In this document: piece by piece, positions 23,987 through 32,690 of the stretch
Numbering within the stretch: the stretch's first letter is position 1
Layout: the number at the start of each line of letters is the position of its first letter
Assembly (NCBI RefSeq): GCF_002943525.1
Contig: NZ_CP025394.1
Location: forward strand, 7,703,001 to 7,767,000
Reading direction: 5' to 3'
DNA: 64,000 nt
DNA from: Kitasatospora sp. MMS16-BH015
GTDB taxonomy: Bacteria > Actinomycetota > Actinomycetes > Streptomycetales > Streptomycetaceae
The notes under the pieces: model-generated
Told to the model about the DNA's origin: nothing
What the model saw: the letters and a program-made list of their open reading frames with translations, nothing else
The model's database searches: none
Translations under genes and position numbers: made by a program

Positions 23987-26029
23987 TTGACAGCAACCGC
24001 GGACGGCCGGCTCGACCCTGAGTACGATTCCGAGCCGGTCGCGGTGACCGAACGACCGTCAGTCATGGGGAATCTGAACGGTCGTCACAGCACAGTGGGG
24101 CACGCCGCCCTGCCATCGGACGGGGCGACCACCCCCGCCGAGGCACTGGCCCGGGCCACCAGCCACCTGCTCTCCCTCCAGCACGCGGAGGGATGGTGGA
24201 AGGGTGACCTGGAGACCAACGTCACGATGGACGCCGAGGACCTGTTACTGCGGCAGTTCCTCGGAATCCGTACGGCGGAGGAGACCGCCGCGAGTGCCGC
24301 CTGGATCCGCTCCCAGCAGCGGGCCGACGGCACCTGGGCCACCTTCCACGAGGGCCCGCCGGAGCTCTCCGCCACCGTCGAGGCCTATGTCGCGCTCAAG
24401 CTCGCGGGGGACGACCCGCAGGAGCCGCACATGGCCGCCGCCGCCGCGTACGTGCGGGCGGCCGGGGGGATCGCCGCCACCCGGGTGTTCACCCGGATCT
24501 GGTTGGCGCTGTTCGGCTGGTGGCCGTGGGAGCGGCTGCCGGAGATGCCGCCGGAGGTGATGTTCCTCCCGCGGTGGCTGCCGCTGAACATCTACGCCTT
24601 CGGCTGCTGGGCCCGGCAGACCATCGTGCCGCTCACCGTGGTCTCGGCGCACCGCCCGGTGCGCCCGGGCCCGTTCGAGCTCACCGAGCTGCACACCGAC
24701 CCGGCGGATCCCTTCCCGGAGCGGCCGCTCTCGCCGGCCGCCAGCTGGGACGGGCTGTTCGAGCGGCTCGACAAGCTGCTGCACGCCTACCACCACGTGG
24801 CCGCCCGGCCGTTGCGCCGGCTGGCCCTGGCCAAGGCCGGCCGGTGGATCGTGGAGCGCCAGGAGGCGGACGGCTGCTGGGGCGGGATCCAGCCCCCGGC
24901 GGTCTACTCGCTGATCGCCCTGCACCTGCTGGGCTACGAGCTGGACCACCCGGTGATGAAGGCGGGCCTGGCCTCCTTCGACAAGTTCACCGTGCACACC
25001 GAGGACGGCCGCCGCTGGATGGAGGCCTGCCAGTCGCCGGTCTGGGACACCTGCCTGGCCACCATCGCGCTGCGCGACGCCGGCCTGCCGGCCGACCACC
25101 CGGCGCTGGTGACCTCGGTGGGCTGGATGCTGGACGAGGAGATCACCATCCCGGGGGACTGGTCCGTGCGGCGGCCCTCGCTCACCCCGGGCGGCTGGGC
25201 CTTCGAGTTCGAGAACGACAACTACCCGGACGTCGACGACACCGCCGAGGTGGTGCTCGCCCTGCGCCGCGTCACCCATCCGGAGCAAGCCAGGCTGGAC
25301 GGCGCGGTGAGCCGCGCGGTCGAGTGGGGCCTGGGGATGCAGTCGCGCAACGGGGCCTGGGGGGCCTTCGACGTCGACAACACCAGCACGCTGCCGAACA
25401 AGCTGCCGTTCTGCGACTTCGGCGAGGTGGTCGACCCGCCCTCGGCGGACGTCACCGCGCACATGGTGGAGATGCTGGCCGAGGTCGGCCTGGCCGAGGA
25501 CCCGCGCACCCGGCGGGGCATCGCCTGGCTGCTGGCCAACCAGGAGGCCGACGGCTCCTGGTTCGGCCGCTGGGGGACGAACTACATCTACGGCACCGGT
25601 TCGGTGCTGCCCGCCCTGGTGGCGGCGAAGCTGCCCACCGACCACCCGGCGATCCGCCGGGCCGTGGGCTGGCTGGAGAGCCGGCAGAACGCCGACGGCG
25701 GCTGGGGCGAGGACATGCGCTCCTACGCCGACCCCGAGCAGTGGTCCGGCCGGGGGGCCTCCACCGCCTCGCAGACCGCCTGGGCGCTGATGGCGCTGAT
25801 GGCGGCCGGCGAGGGGATGGCGGGGGCGCGCAGCGAAGCGGTCGAGCGGGGGGTGCGGTGGCTGGTCGACACCCAGCTGCCCTCCGGCACCTGGGACGAG
25901 CCGCAGTTCACCGGCACCGGGTTCCCCTGGGACTTCTCGATCAACTACCACCTCTACCGGCTGGTGTTCCCGGTCACCGCGCTCGGCCGGTACCTGCACC
26001 AGACCCCGCTGGGCGGTGGGCGGCGGTGA
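23987..26029 (+). CDS. shc: squalene-hopene cyclase
   Basis: This is a 680-residue class II triterpene cyclase. Catalytic motif D415-V-D417-D418-T protonates squalene, and repeated QW motifs occur along the chain (QQRADGTW, QEADGCWGG, MQSRNGAWGAFD, QEADGSWFGRWG, QNADGGWGED). It closes squalene to hopene/hopanol at the inner membrane surface. TTG start with GAGAGG 10 bases upstream. The N-terminus before about residue 50 is variable linker. Its stop overlaps the GTG of hpnG. Confidence 0.97.
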   Translation: MTATADGRLDPEYDSEPVAVTERPSVMGNLNGRHSTVGHAALPSDGATTPAEALARATSHLLSLQHAEGWWKGDLETNVTMDAEDLLLRQFLGIRTAEETAASAAWIRSQQRADGTWATFHEGPPELSATVEAYVALKLAGDDPQEPHMAAAAAYVRAAGGIAATRVFTRIWLALFGWWPWERLPEMPPEVMFLPRWLPLNIYAFGCWARQTIVPLTVVSAHRPVRPGPFELTELHTDPADPFPERPLSPAASWDGLFERLDKLLHAYHHVAARPLRRLALAKAGRWIVERQEADGCWGGIQPPAVYSLIALHLLGYELDHPVMKAGLASFDKFTVHTEDGRRWMEACQSPVWDTCLATIALRDAGLPADHPALVTSVGWMLDEEITIPGDWSVRRPSLTPGGWAFEFENDNYPDVDDTAEVVLALRRVTHPEQARLDGAVSRAVEWGLGMQSRNGAWGAFDVDNTSTLPNKLPFCDFGEVVDPPSADVTAHMVEMLAEVGLAEDPRTRRGIAWLLANQEADGSWFGRWGTNYIYGTGSVLPALVAAKLPTDHPAIRRAVGWLESRQNADGGWGEDMRSYADPEQWSGRGASTASQTAWALMALMAAGEGMAGARSEAVERGVRWLVDTQLPSGTWDEPQFTGTGFPWDFSINYHLYRLVFPVTALGRYLHQTPLGGGRR

Positions 26030-26682
26030 CTCGTGCACCCCTGCTCGTGCTCTGCGCGCTGGCGCCCGAGGTCTGGGCGCTGCGCGGCGGGGACTGGACG
26101 GGCGCCGCGGGGGCACCCGTGCTGGCCCGCACCGGGATGGGCCCGGCCCGGGCCCGGGCCCGGGCGGCCGGGCTGCTCGCCTCCGGGCGGTACGGCGCCC
26201 TGGCGGTGGCGGGCTTCGGCGCCGCCGTCGGCCCGGGCTGCTCGCCCGGGGACGTGATCGTCGCCGACCGCGTCCAGGACGGCCGGGGGGCCGCCCACCC
26301 GCTCGCCTCGGCCGCACCACTGGCCGGGGCGCTGCGGGAGCGCGGTCTGACCGCGCACATCGGACCGCACCACACCGCCGACCACGTGGTCCGCGGCCTG
26401 GAGCGGCGGGCCCTGCACGCGCAGGGCGCGCTGGCCGTGGACATGGAGGCCGCCGCCGTACTGGCGGCCCACGCCGAGCTCCGCCCCGACCTCCCCGTGG
26501 CCGTGCTGCGGGTGGTCGTCGACACGCCCGAGCGCGAGCTGCTGCGCCCGGGCACCCTGCCCGCCGGTCTCCGGGCCTGGCGGGCCCTGCGCGCCGCAGT
26601 ACCGGCGCTCACCGCCTGGCACCGTTTCGCGGCTTCCGCCACCGAATCCCTGCCCTCGACGCTCCCACAGGAGGCGAGCTAA
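26026..26682 (+). CDS. hpnG: hopanoid phosphorylase/nucleosidase HpnG
   Basis: This 218-residue protein is a short member of the nucleoside-phosphorylase fold. It has FGAAVGPGCSPGDVIVADRV in the middle and ALAVDMEAAAVLAAHAE (residues about 139-155), the signature that binds the ribose and base. HpnG removes adenine from adenosylhopane to give ribosylhopane. The GTG overlaps the shc stop, so the gene is translationally coupled. It is followed 2 bases later by hpnH, the enzyme that makes its substrate. Confidence 0.9.
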   Translation: MTRAPLLVLCALAPEVWALRGGDWTGAAGAPVLARTGMGPARARARAAGLLASGRYGALAVAGFGAAVGPGCSPGDVIVADRVQDGRGAAHPLASAAPLAGALRERGLTAHIGPHHTADHVVRGLERRALHAQGALAVDMEAAAVLAAHAELRPDLPVAVLRVVVDTPERELLRPGTLPAGLRAWRALRAAVPALTAWHRFAASATESLPSTLPQEAS

Positions 26683-26684
26683 CC

Positions 26685-27698
26685 ATGGCCATGCCGCTAC
26701 GCCAGTCCATCCGCGTCAGCACCTACTTGATGCAGCAGAAGCTCATGAAGCGGGACAAGTTCCCGCTGATCGTCGAGCTCGAACCGCTCTTCGCCTGCAA
26801 CCTCGCCTGCGAGGGCTGCGGCAAGATCCAGCACCCGGCCGGCGTGCTCAAGCAGCGCATGCCGGTGGCCCAGGCCGTCGGCGCCGTGCTCGAATCCGGC
26901 GCCCCGATGGTCTCCATCGCCGGCGGCGAGCCGCTGATGCACCCGCAGATCGACGAGATCGTCCGCCAGCTGGTGGCCCGCCGCAAGTACGTCTTCCTCT
27001 GCACCAACGCGCTGCTGCTGCGCAAGAAGCTGGACAAGTTCACCCCCTCGCCGTACCTGACCTTCACCGTGCACATCGACGGCCTGAAGGAGCGGCACGA
27101 CGCCTCGGTGGCCAAGGAGGGCACCTTCGACGAGGCGGTGGCCGCGATCCGCGAGGCCAAGCGCCGCGGCTTCCGGGTGACCACCAACTCCACCTTCTTC
27201 AACACCGACACCCCGCAGACCATCATCGAGGTGCTCGACTACCTCAACGACGAGCTCAAGGTCGACGAGATGATGATCTCCCCTGCCTACGCCTACGAGA
27301 AGGCGCCCGACCAGGAGCACTTCCTCGGGGTCGAGCAGACCAGGGAGCTCTTCCGGAAGGCCTTCGCCGGGGGCAACCGCCGCCGCTGGCGGCTCAACCA
27401 CAGCCCGCTCTTCCTGGACTTCCTGGAGGGCCGGATCGACTTCGAGTGCACCGCCTGGGGCATCCCGAACTACTCGCTGTTCGGCTGGCAGCGGCCCTGC
27501 TACCTGATGTCCGACGGCTACGTGCCGACCTACCGCGAGCTGATCGAGAAGACCGACTGGTCCAAGTACGGCCGCGGCAAGGACCCGCGCTGCGCCAACT
27601 GCATGGCCCACTGTGGCTACGAGCCGACGGCCGTGCTGGCCACCATGGGCTCGCTCAAGGAGTCGATCCGGGCCGCCCGGGAGACCCTCGGGGCGTAG
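26685..27698 (+). CDS. hpnH: adenosylhopane synthase, radical SAM HpnH
   Basis: This is a 337-residue radical SAM enzyme. The 4Fe-4S cluster motif is C38-NLA-C42-EG-C45, followed by MVSIAGGEPL. A cysteine-rich C-terminus (CANCMAHCGYEP) is typical of HpnH. It joins an adenosyl group to hopene, the first step of side-chain extension. ATG with AGGAGG upstream at about 10 bases. In the S. coelicolor cluster, as I recall it, an ispG homologue follows; here the next gene is dxs. Confidence 0.96.
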   Translation: MAMPLRQSIRVSTYLMQQKLMKRDKFPLIVELEPLFACNLACEGCGKIQHPAGVLKQRMPVAQAVGAVLESGAPMVSIAGGEPLMHPQIDEIVRQLVARRKYVFLCTNALLLRKKLDKFTPSPYLTFTVHIDGLKERHDASVAKEGTFDEAVAAIREAKRRGFRVTTNSTFFNTDTPQTIIEVLDYLNDELKVDEMMISPAYAYEKAPDQEHFLGVEQTRELFRKAFAGGNRRRWRLNHSPLFLDFLEGRIDFECTAWGIPNYSLFGWQRPCYLMSDGYVPTYRELIEKTDWSKYGRGKDPRCANCMAHCGYEPTAVLATMGSLKESIRAARETLGA

Positions 27699-27724
27699 CG
27701 GTCCTCACCCGCACCACGGCACAG

Positions 27725-27770
27725 CCCAGCGTGTGGGCAGGCGCGCCCGCCGCGTCGGCCGCACGCTGGG
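27725..27770 (+). repeat. inverted repeat between hpnH and dxs
   Basis: A 9-bp perfect repeat CCCAGCGTG / CACGCTGGG flanks 28 GC-rich bases in the 105-base gap between hpnH and dxs. It could be an RNA-processing or attenuation element inside the operon. It has no T-tract, so full termination is unlikely. Confidence 0.4.
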
Positions 27771-27803
27771 ATCCGGACCGTCCACGACCCGCGAGGTGAA
27801 CCC

Positions 27804-29720
27804 ATGTCACGCCCGCCCCTCCTGCTCGGCATCCACGGCCCGGCCGACCTCCGGGCGGTCGCCCCCGCCGACCTCCCGGTGCTGGCCGAGGAGATCCGGG
27901 ACTTCCTGATCGACGCGGTGACCCGCACCGGCGGGCACCTCGGCCCCAACCTGGGCGTGGTCGAGCTGACCATCGCCCTGCACCGAGTGTTCGACTCACC
28001 CACCGACCGGATCCTCTGGGACACCGGCCACCAGTCCTACGTGCACAAGCTCCTCACCGGCCGTCACGACTTCTCGCGGCTGCGGGCCAAGGGCGGACTC
28101 TCCGGCTACCCCTCCCGGGAGGAGTCGGAGCACGACGTGATCGAGAACTCGCACGCCTCCACCGTGCTCGGCTACGCCGACGGCCTGGCCAAGGCCCACC
28201 AGCTGCTCGAGCGCCCCGACCGGCACACCGTCGCGGTGATCGGCGACGGCGCGCTCACCGGCGGGCTGGCCTGGGAGGCGTTGAACAACATCGCCGACGC
28301 CAAGGACCGCCCGCTGGTCATCGTGGTCAACGACAACGAGCGCTCCTACGCCAAGACCGTCGGCGGCCTGGCCCACCACCTCGCCACCCTGCGCACCACC
28401 AAGGGGTACGAGCGGTTCCTGGCGCTGGGCAAGGGCGCGCTCCAGCGCACCCCGGTGGTCGGCCAGCCGATCTTCGAGGCGCTGCACGGCGCCAAGAAGG
28501 GCTTCAAGGACGCCTTCGCCCCCCAGGGCCTGTTCGAGGACCTGGGCCTGAAGTACCTCGGCCCGATCGACGGCCACGACCTGGGCGCGGTGGAGCAGGC
28601 GCTGCGGCAGGCCCGGGGCTTCGGCGGGCCGGTCATCGTGCACTGCCTGACCGTCAAGGGCCGCGGCTACCGCCCGGCCGAGCTGGACGAGGCCGACCGG
28701 TTCCACGCCGTCAACGCGATGGACCCGTACACCTGCCTGCCGGTCAGCCCCGCCTGCGGCACCTCCTGGACCTCGGTGTTCGGCAAGGAACTGGTGCGGC
28801 TCGGCGCCGAGCGCCAGGACCTGGTGGCGATCACCGCCGCCATGCTCCAGCCGGTGGGCCTGGCCCCCTTCGCCGCCGCCTACCCCGAGCGCACCTTCGA
28901 CGTGGGCATCGCCGAGCAGCACGCCGTCACCAGCGCGGCCGGCCTGGCCACCGCCGGGCTGCACCCCGTGGTCGCGGTCTACGCCACCTTCCTCAACCGC
29001 GCCTTCGACCAGGTGCTGATGGACGTGGCCCTGCACAAGCTGGGCGTCACCTTCGTACTCGACCGCGCGGGCATCACCGGCAACGACGGCGCCTCGCACA
29101 ACGGCATGTGGGACATGTCGATCCTGCAGGTCGTCCCGGGCCTCAGGCTGGCCGCCCCGCGCGACGCCGAGCAGCTGCGCGAGCAGCTGGGCGAGGCCGT
29201 GCGGGTCGAGGACGCGCCCACCGTGCTGCGCTTCCCCAAGGGCGAGACCGGCCCGGCCGTGCCGGCCGTGGAGCGGATCGGCGGGGTGGACGTGCTCCAG
29301 CGCACCGGGCCCGACCCGGACATCCTGCTGGTGGCCGTCGGCGCGCTGGCCCCGGCCTGCCTGGACGCCGCCGCGCTGCTGCTGGCCGACGGCTTCACCA
29401 CCACCGTGGTCGACCCGCGCTGGGTCAAGCCGGTGCCCGAGGCCCTGGTCGAGCTGGCCGCCCGGCACCGCCTGGTGGTCACCGTGGAGGACAACGGCCG
29501 GGTCGGCGGCGTCGGCTGCGCCGTCGCCCAGGCCCTGCGCGACGCCGAGGTGGACGTGCCGCTGCGCGACCTCGGCATCCCGCAGGAGTTCCTGGCCCAC
29601 GCCTCCCGGGGCGAAATCATGGAGGAGGCCGGCCTCACCGGCACCGGCGTGGCCGCCCAGGCCGCCGCCTTCGCCAAGCACCTGCTACCGATCCGAGGAG
29701 CGAACCCGCACCATGCCTGA
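27804..29720 (+). CDS. dxs: 1-deoxy-D-xylulose-5-phosphate synthase
   Basis: This 638-residue thiamine-diphosphate enzyme makes 1-deoxy-D-xylulose 5-phosphate from pyruvate and glyceraldehyde 3-phosphate, entry step of the MEP pathway. Visible are DTGHQSYVHK (H76 region), the TPP motif GDGALTGG (147-154) with N161, and GIAEQHAVTSAAG and DRAGITGNDG in the second half. Full length for the family. Placement inside the hopanoid operon would boost C5 precursor supply. It is probably a pathway-dedicated copy, since Streptomyces genomes often carry a second dxs. It overlaps hpnO by 8 bases. Confidence 0.95.
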   Translation: MSRPPLLLGIHGPADLRAVAPADLPVLAEEIRDFLIDAVTRTGGHLGPNLGVVELTIALHRVFDSPTDRILWDTGHQSYVHKLLTGRHDFSRLRAKGGLSGYPSREESEHDVIENSHASTVLGYADGLAKAHQLLERPDRHTVAVIGDGALTGGLAWEALNNIADAKDRPLVIVVNDNERSYAKTVGGLAHHLATLRTTKGYERFLALGKGALQRTPVVGQPIFEALHGAKKGFKDAFAPQGLFEDLGLKYLGPIDGHDLGAVEQALRQARGFGGPVIVHCLTVKGRGYRPAELDEADRFHAVNAMDPYTCLPVSPACGTSWTSVFGKELVRLGAERQDLVAITAAMLQPVGLAPFAAAYPERTFDVGIAEQHAVTSAAGLATAGLHPVVAVYATFLNRAFDQVLMDVALHKLGVTFVLDRAGITGNDGASHNGMWDMSILQVVPGLRLAAPRDAEQLREQLGEAVRVEDAPTVLRFPKGETGPAVPAVERIGGVDVLQRTGPDPDILLVAVGALAPACLDAAALLLADGFTTTVVDPRWVKPVPEALVELAARHRLVVTVEDNGRVGGVGCAVAQALRDAEVDVPLRDLGIPQEFLAHASRGEIMEEAGLTGTGVAAQAAAFAKHLLPIRGANPHHA

Positions 29721-31101
29721 GCCAGGTCTCGACCTCGCCGCCCTGCTCGCCGAACGCGGCGCCGAGCGTTACGAGCTGCACGCCAAGTACCTCAACCCGC
29801 AGCTGCCCCGGATGCTGCACACCATCGGCTTCGACAAGACGTACGAGCGCGCCGAGGGCCCGTACTTCTACGACTCCGAGGGCCAGGAGTACCTGGACAT
29901 GCTGGCCGGCTTCGGCATCTTCGCCCTCGGCCGGCACCACCCGGCGGTGCGCTCGGCCGTCCAGCAGGTGATGGACCTCGACCTGCCCGACCTCACCCGC
30001 TTCGACTGCGCCCCGCTGCCCGGGCTGCTGGCCGAGGCCCTGCTCGCCGAGGCCCCCGGCCTGGACCGGGTCTTCTTCGGCAACAGCGGCACCGAGGCCG
30101 TGGAGACGGCGCTGAAGTTCGCCCGCTGCGCCACCGGCCGCCCGCGGGTGCTCTACTGCGACCACGCCTTCCACGGCCTGACGGCCGGCGCGCTCTCGGT
30201 CAACGGCGAGGGCGGCTTCCGCAAGGGCTTCGAGCCGCTGCTGCCGGACACCGCGATCCCGCTCGGCGACCTGGGCGCGCTCGCCCGCGAGCTGCGCAAG
30301 GGGGACGTGGCCGCGCTGATCGTCGAGCCGATCCAGGGCAAGGGCGTGCACGCCCCGCCGCCCGGCTGGCTGCTCGCCGCCCAGCAGCTGCTGCACGAGC
30401 ACAAGGCGCTGCTGATCTGCGACGAGGTGCAGACCGGCGTCGGCCGCACCGGCGACTTCTTCGCCTACCAGCACGAGGAGGGCGTGCTGCCCGACCTGGT
30501 CTGCGCGGCCAAAGCGCTCTCCGGCGGCTACGTGCCGATCGGCGCCACCCTCGGCAAGAGCTGGATCTTCGAGAAGGTCTACTCCTCGATGGACCGCGTG
30601 CTGGTGCACTCGGCCAGCTTCGGCTCCAACGCCCAGGCGATGGCGGCCGGGCTCGCCACCCTGCACGTGATGCGCGAGGAGAAGGTGGTCGAGAACGCCC
30701 GCCGGGTCGGCGACCTGTTCCGGGCCCGGCTGAGCGAGCTGATCGACAGGTACGAGCTGCTCGCCGAGGTGCGCGGACGCGGGCTGATGATCGGCATCGA
30801 GTTCGGCCGCCCCAAGTCGCTCAAGCTGCGCACCGGGTGGACGGCGCTGCAGGCGGCCCGCAAGGGCCTGTTCGCGCAGATGGTGGTCGTGCCGCTGCTC
30901 CAGCGGCACCGGATCCTCACCCAGGTCTCCGGCGACCACCTGGAGGTGATCAAGCTGATCCCGCCGCTGATCATCACCGAGCGCGAGGTGGACCGCTTCG
31001 TCGAGGCGTTCACCGACGTGATGGACGACGCCCACCGGGGCAGCGGCCTGATGTGGGACTTCGGCCGCACCCTGGTCAAGCAGGCGGTCAGCAGCCGCTA
31101 G
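29713..31101 (+). CDS. hpnO: class III aminotransferase HpnO, aminohopanoid synthesis
   Basis: This 462-residue PLP enzyme is like acetylornithine/ornithine aminotransferases. It has GNSGTEAVETALK (123-135), the phosphate-binding region HAFHGLTAGALS, DEVQTGVGRTG, and the Schiff-base lysine K267 in CAAKALSGGY. In the hopanoid context this is HpnO, which aminates the side chain to give aminobacteriohopanetriol, the hopanoid known from Streptomyces. Start ATG overlaps dxs by 8 bases. It ends the operon. Its stop shares the tetranucleotide CTAG with the stop of the opposing gene. Confidence 0.92.
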   Translation: MPEPGLDLAALLAERGAERYELHAKYLNPQLPRMLHTIGFDKTYERAEGPYFYDSEGQEYLDMLAGFGIFALGRHHPAVRSAVQQVMDLDLPDLTRFDCAPLPGLLAEALLAEAPGLDRVFFGNSGTEAVETALKFARCATGRPRVLYCDHAFHGLTAGALSVNGEGGFRKGFEPLLPDTAIPLGDLGALARELRKGDVAALIVEPIQGKGVHAPPPGWLLAAQQLLHEHKALLICDEVQTGVGRTGDFFAYQHEEGVLPDLVCAAKALSGGYVPIGATLGKSWIFEKVYSSMDRVLVHSASFGSNAQAMAAGLATLHVMREEKVVENARRVGDLFRARLSELIDRYELLAEVRGRGLMIGIEFGRPKSLKLRTGWTALQAARKGLFAQMVVVPLLQRHRILTQVSGDHLEVIKLIPPLIITEREVDRFVEAFTDVMDDAHRGSGLMWDFGRTLVKQAVSSR

Positions 31102-31370
31102 AGCTCGGTCCGCCGGCGGCGGACGACCACGACCAGGTCGGCCGCCGCCAGCAGGGTCAGCACTCCGCAGGCCACCGCGAAGACGGTCAGCGTGCCGTCG
31201 GTGGGCACCGAGCGGCCGTCGGAGTGCGCCGTCCAGAGGGCGAAGCCGGCGGTGCAGAGCGCGAAGAACGGGGTGAAGACCACCGAGAGCAGGAAGCGCA
31301 GCCTGAGGTCGCTGCGCGCGGTCACCGGCTCGGTGCCGCTGCGCCACTCCCGGGGCGTCTTCGCACTCAC
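31098..31370 (-). CDS. DUF6343-type small membrane protein
   Basis: This 90-residue protein has a basic N-terminus carrying RSGTEPVTARSDLRLRFLLS, then two transmembrane helices (residues about 27-48 and 60-82), and ends in RRRRTEL. It matches the layout of the Streptomyces DUF6343 family, whose function is unknown. The GTG directly follows GGAAGG, so ribosome-binding spacing is poor and the start is tentative. It converges on hpnO, sharing stop-codon bases. Confidence 0.75.
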   Translation of the reverse strand: MSAKTPREWRSGTEPVTARSDLRLRFLLSVVFTPFFALCTAGFALWTAHSDGRSVPTDGTLTVFAVACGVLTLLAAADLVVVVRRRRTEL

Positions 31371-31379
31371 CCTTCCAGA

Positions 31380-32105
31380 CTAGGGCGCCGGCGGGCGCCA
31401 GAGGGCGATGATCCGGCGGTCCAGCTCGGCCACCGTGGGCTCCACCAGGGGCAGGGCGAGCAGCACCAGGGCGCCCGCCGCCCAGCCGGCCAGCACGTCC
31501 GAGATCCAGTGGGTGCCCAGGTAGACCGTGGTCAGGCCGATCGAGACGGCGGTGAGCCCGGCCAGCACGGTGCCCAGGCGGCGCCAGCGGACGGCCAGGT
31601 AGGCCAGCACGCCCCAGGTGACCACCGCGTTGGCGGTGTGGCCGGAGGGGAAGATGGTGCCCCCGGAGAAGAGCTCGGGCGAGCCGATGTAGTGCGCGTA
31701 GTGCGGGCCGAGCCGCCCGGTGACGATCTTGACCGCGCCCACCGTGACGTTGAGCAGCAGCAGGGCCGCGCCCATCACCAGCAGCGGCCGCACCGTCCGG
31801 GCCCGCCAGCAGCGCCAGCCGAGCCAGGCGCAGGCCACGATCGCCGAGGGCCCGCGCTGGCCGGCCACGATCCAGACGTTGAGGAAGGGCTGCACCTCGG
31901 GCCACTGCTTGTAGGGCCGCAGCTGCTTGAGCGCCCAGTCGAGGTCGACCAGTCTGGTGTCGCAGACCACCGCGACCACCACCAGCAGGTAGACCAGCCC
32001 CGTCAGGCCGAAGAGCAGCGCGTGCCGCTTGCTCATCGGCGGCCAGTCGCCGGTGTCGCTCGCCGCCGGTCTGGGGGAGTCGGTGGATGGGGTCTGCACT
32101 CGCAC
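31380..32105 (-). CDS. PAP2-superfamily membrane phosphatase
   Basis: This 241-residue protein has about six membrane helices and the PAP2 motif set: a first motif of the type K-x(n)-R (VKIVTGRLGPHYAHY, weaker than the classic K-x6-RP), PSGH in FPSGHTANAVV, and GTHWISDVLAGW with the catalytic His and Asp. Enzymes of this type dephosphorylate lipid or polyprenyl phosphates on the outer face of the membrane. An in-frame ATG 23 codons later (MSKRHALL) is an alternative start. It could recycle undecaprenyl or other prenyl phosphates, an inference from context. Confidence 0.85.
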   Translation of the reverse strand: MRVQTPSTDSPRPAASDTGDWPPMSKRHALLFGLTGLVYLLVVVAVVCDTRLVDLDWALKQLRPYKQWPEVQPFLNVWIVAGQRGPSAIVACAWLGWRCWRARTVRPLLVMGAALLLLNVTVGAVKIVTGRLGPHYAHYIGSPELFSGGTIFPSGHTANAVVTWGVLAYLAVRWRRLGTVLAGLTAVSIGLTTVYLGTHWISDVLAGWAAGALVLLALPLVEPTVAELDRRIIALWRPPAP

Positions 32106-32176
32106 GGAGCCGACACTACCGGGTGAACCCGGAGTAAACGGTCACCCCGCAGAGTGATCACGAACAGGCGCGCAAA

Positions 32177-32205
32177 GGGGCGCGAGCTCGAAGCGCTCGC
32201 GCCCC
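32177..32205 (-). terminator. hairpin after the small protein at 32259
   Basis: An 11-bp perfect stem GGGGCGCGAGC / GCTCGCGCCCC with a 7-base loop lies about 50 bases past the stop of the small minus-strand gene and before the PAP2 gene, likely separating the two transcripts. A second small CCCCC/GGGGG hairpin adjoins it. Confidence 0.6.
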
Positions 32206-32258
32206 CGTGGGGGATTCTGTGGGGTCCTGGGGAGAGTTGGGGCCGCCCGGCCCGCCGG

Positions 32259-32450
32259 TCAGGGCAGCAGGCGCTCGACGGCCGCCGCGCCCTGCTCCTC
32301 CAGCTGCTGCTTGGCCTTCGCGAGGAGCGCGGGCGTCGGGGTGCGTCCCGAGGCCATCACCAGGTCCTCCGGGTCCACCGGGTGCTCGGCACCGGTGTGC
32401 AGCAGGTGGTCCGGCGTGGGCTTGGAATCGACGTCACTGGTCTCGCTCAT
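32259..32450 (-). CDS. small acidic conserved-looking protein
   Basis: This 63-residue protein starts at ATG with GGGAGGC 5 bases upstream. Its sequence is hydrophilic (SETSDVDSKPTPDHLLHTG, then DPEDLVMASGRTPTPALLAK and a helical KQQLEEQG end), without cysteine or membrane segments. I do not recognise a domain. The good ribosome site and balanced composition support it as a gene. It is separated from the reductase gene by 240 bases that contain a palindrome. Confidence 0.6.
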   Translation of the reverse strand: MSETSDVDSKPTPDHLLHTGAEHPVDPEDLVMASGRTPTPALLAKAKQQLEEQGAAAVERLLP

Positions 32451-32599
32451 CGGTGCCTCCCGGGGTCGAGCGCCGCCCGGGCCCACCCGGGCGGTCGCCG
32501 CGTCTGCCGTGCGGCAGACCTCCGCACCCCGAGTCTCCCCCCACCCCGCCCGGCCCGCATCGCGAGCGGGCGCGGTGGGGGAGGGGGGATGCCGCCGGT

Positions 32600-32622
32600 C
32601 CTCTCCTTATATATAGGAGAGG
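32600..32622. repeat. palindrome CCTCTCCT-TATATAT-AGGAGAGG
   Basis: An 8-bp perfect inverted repeat is built around a pure A/T core of 7 bases, conspicuous in this GC-rich DNA. It lies 69 bases beyond the stop of the reductase gene and 150 bases upstream of the small gene start. It could be an operator, a promoter core or a terminator for the reductase transcript. Confidence 0.55.
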
Positions 32623-32690
32623 TAAAAGAAGCCGGTCGGCCGGTTTTGCCGGGCGCCGCTCGGTATGGATGCGGAGCGCCGTTGGGGCGA

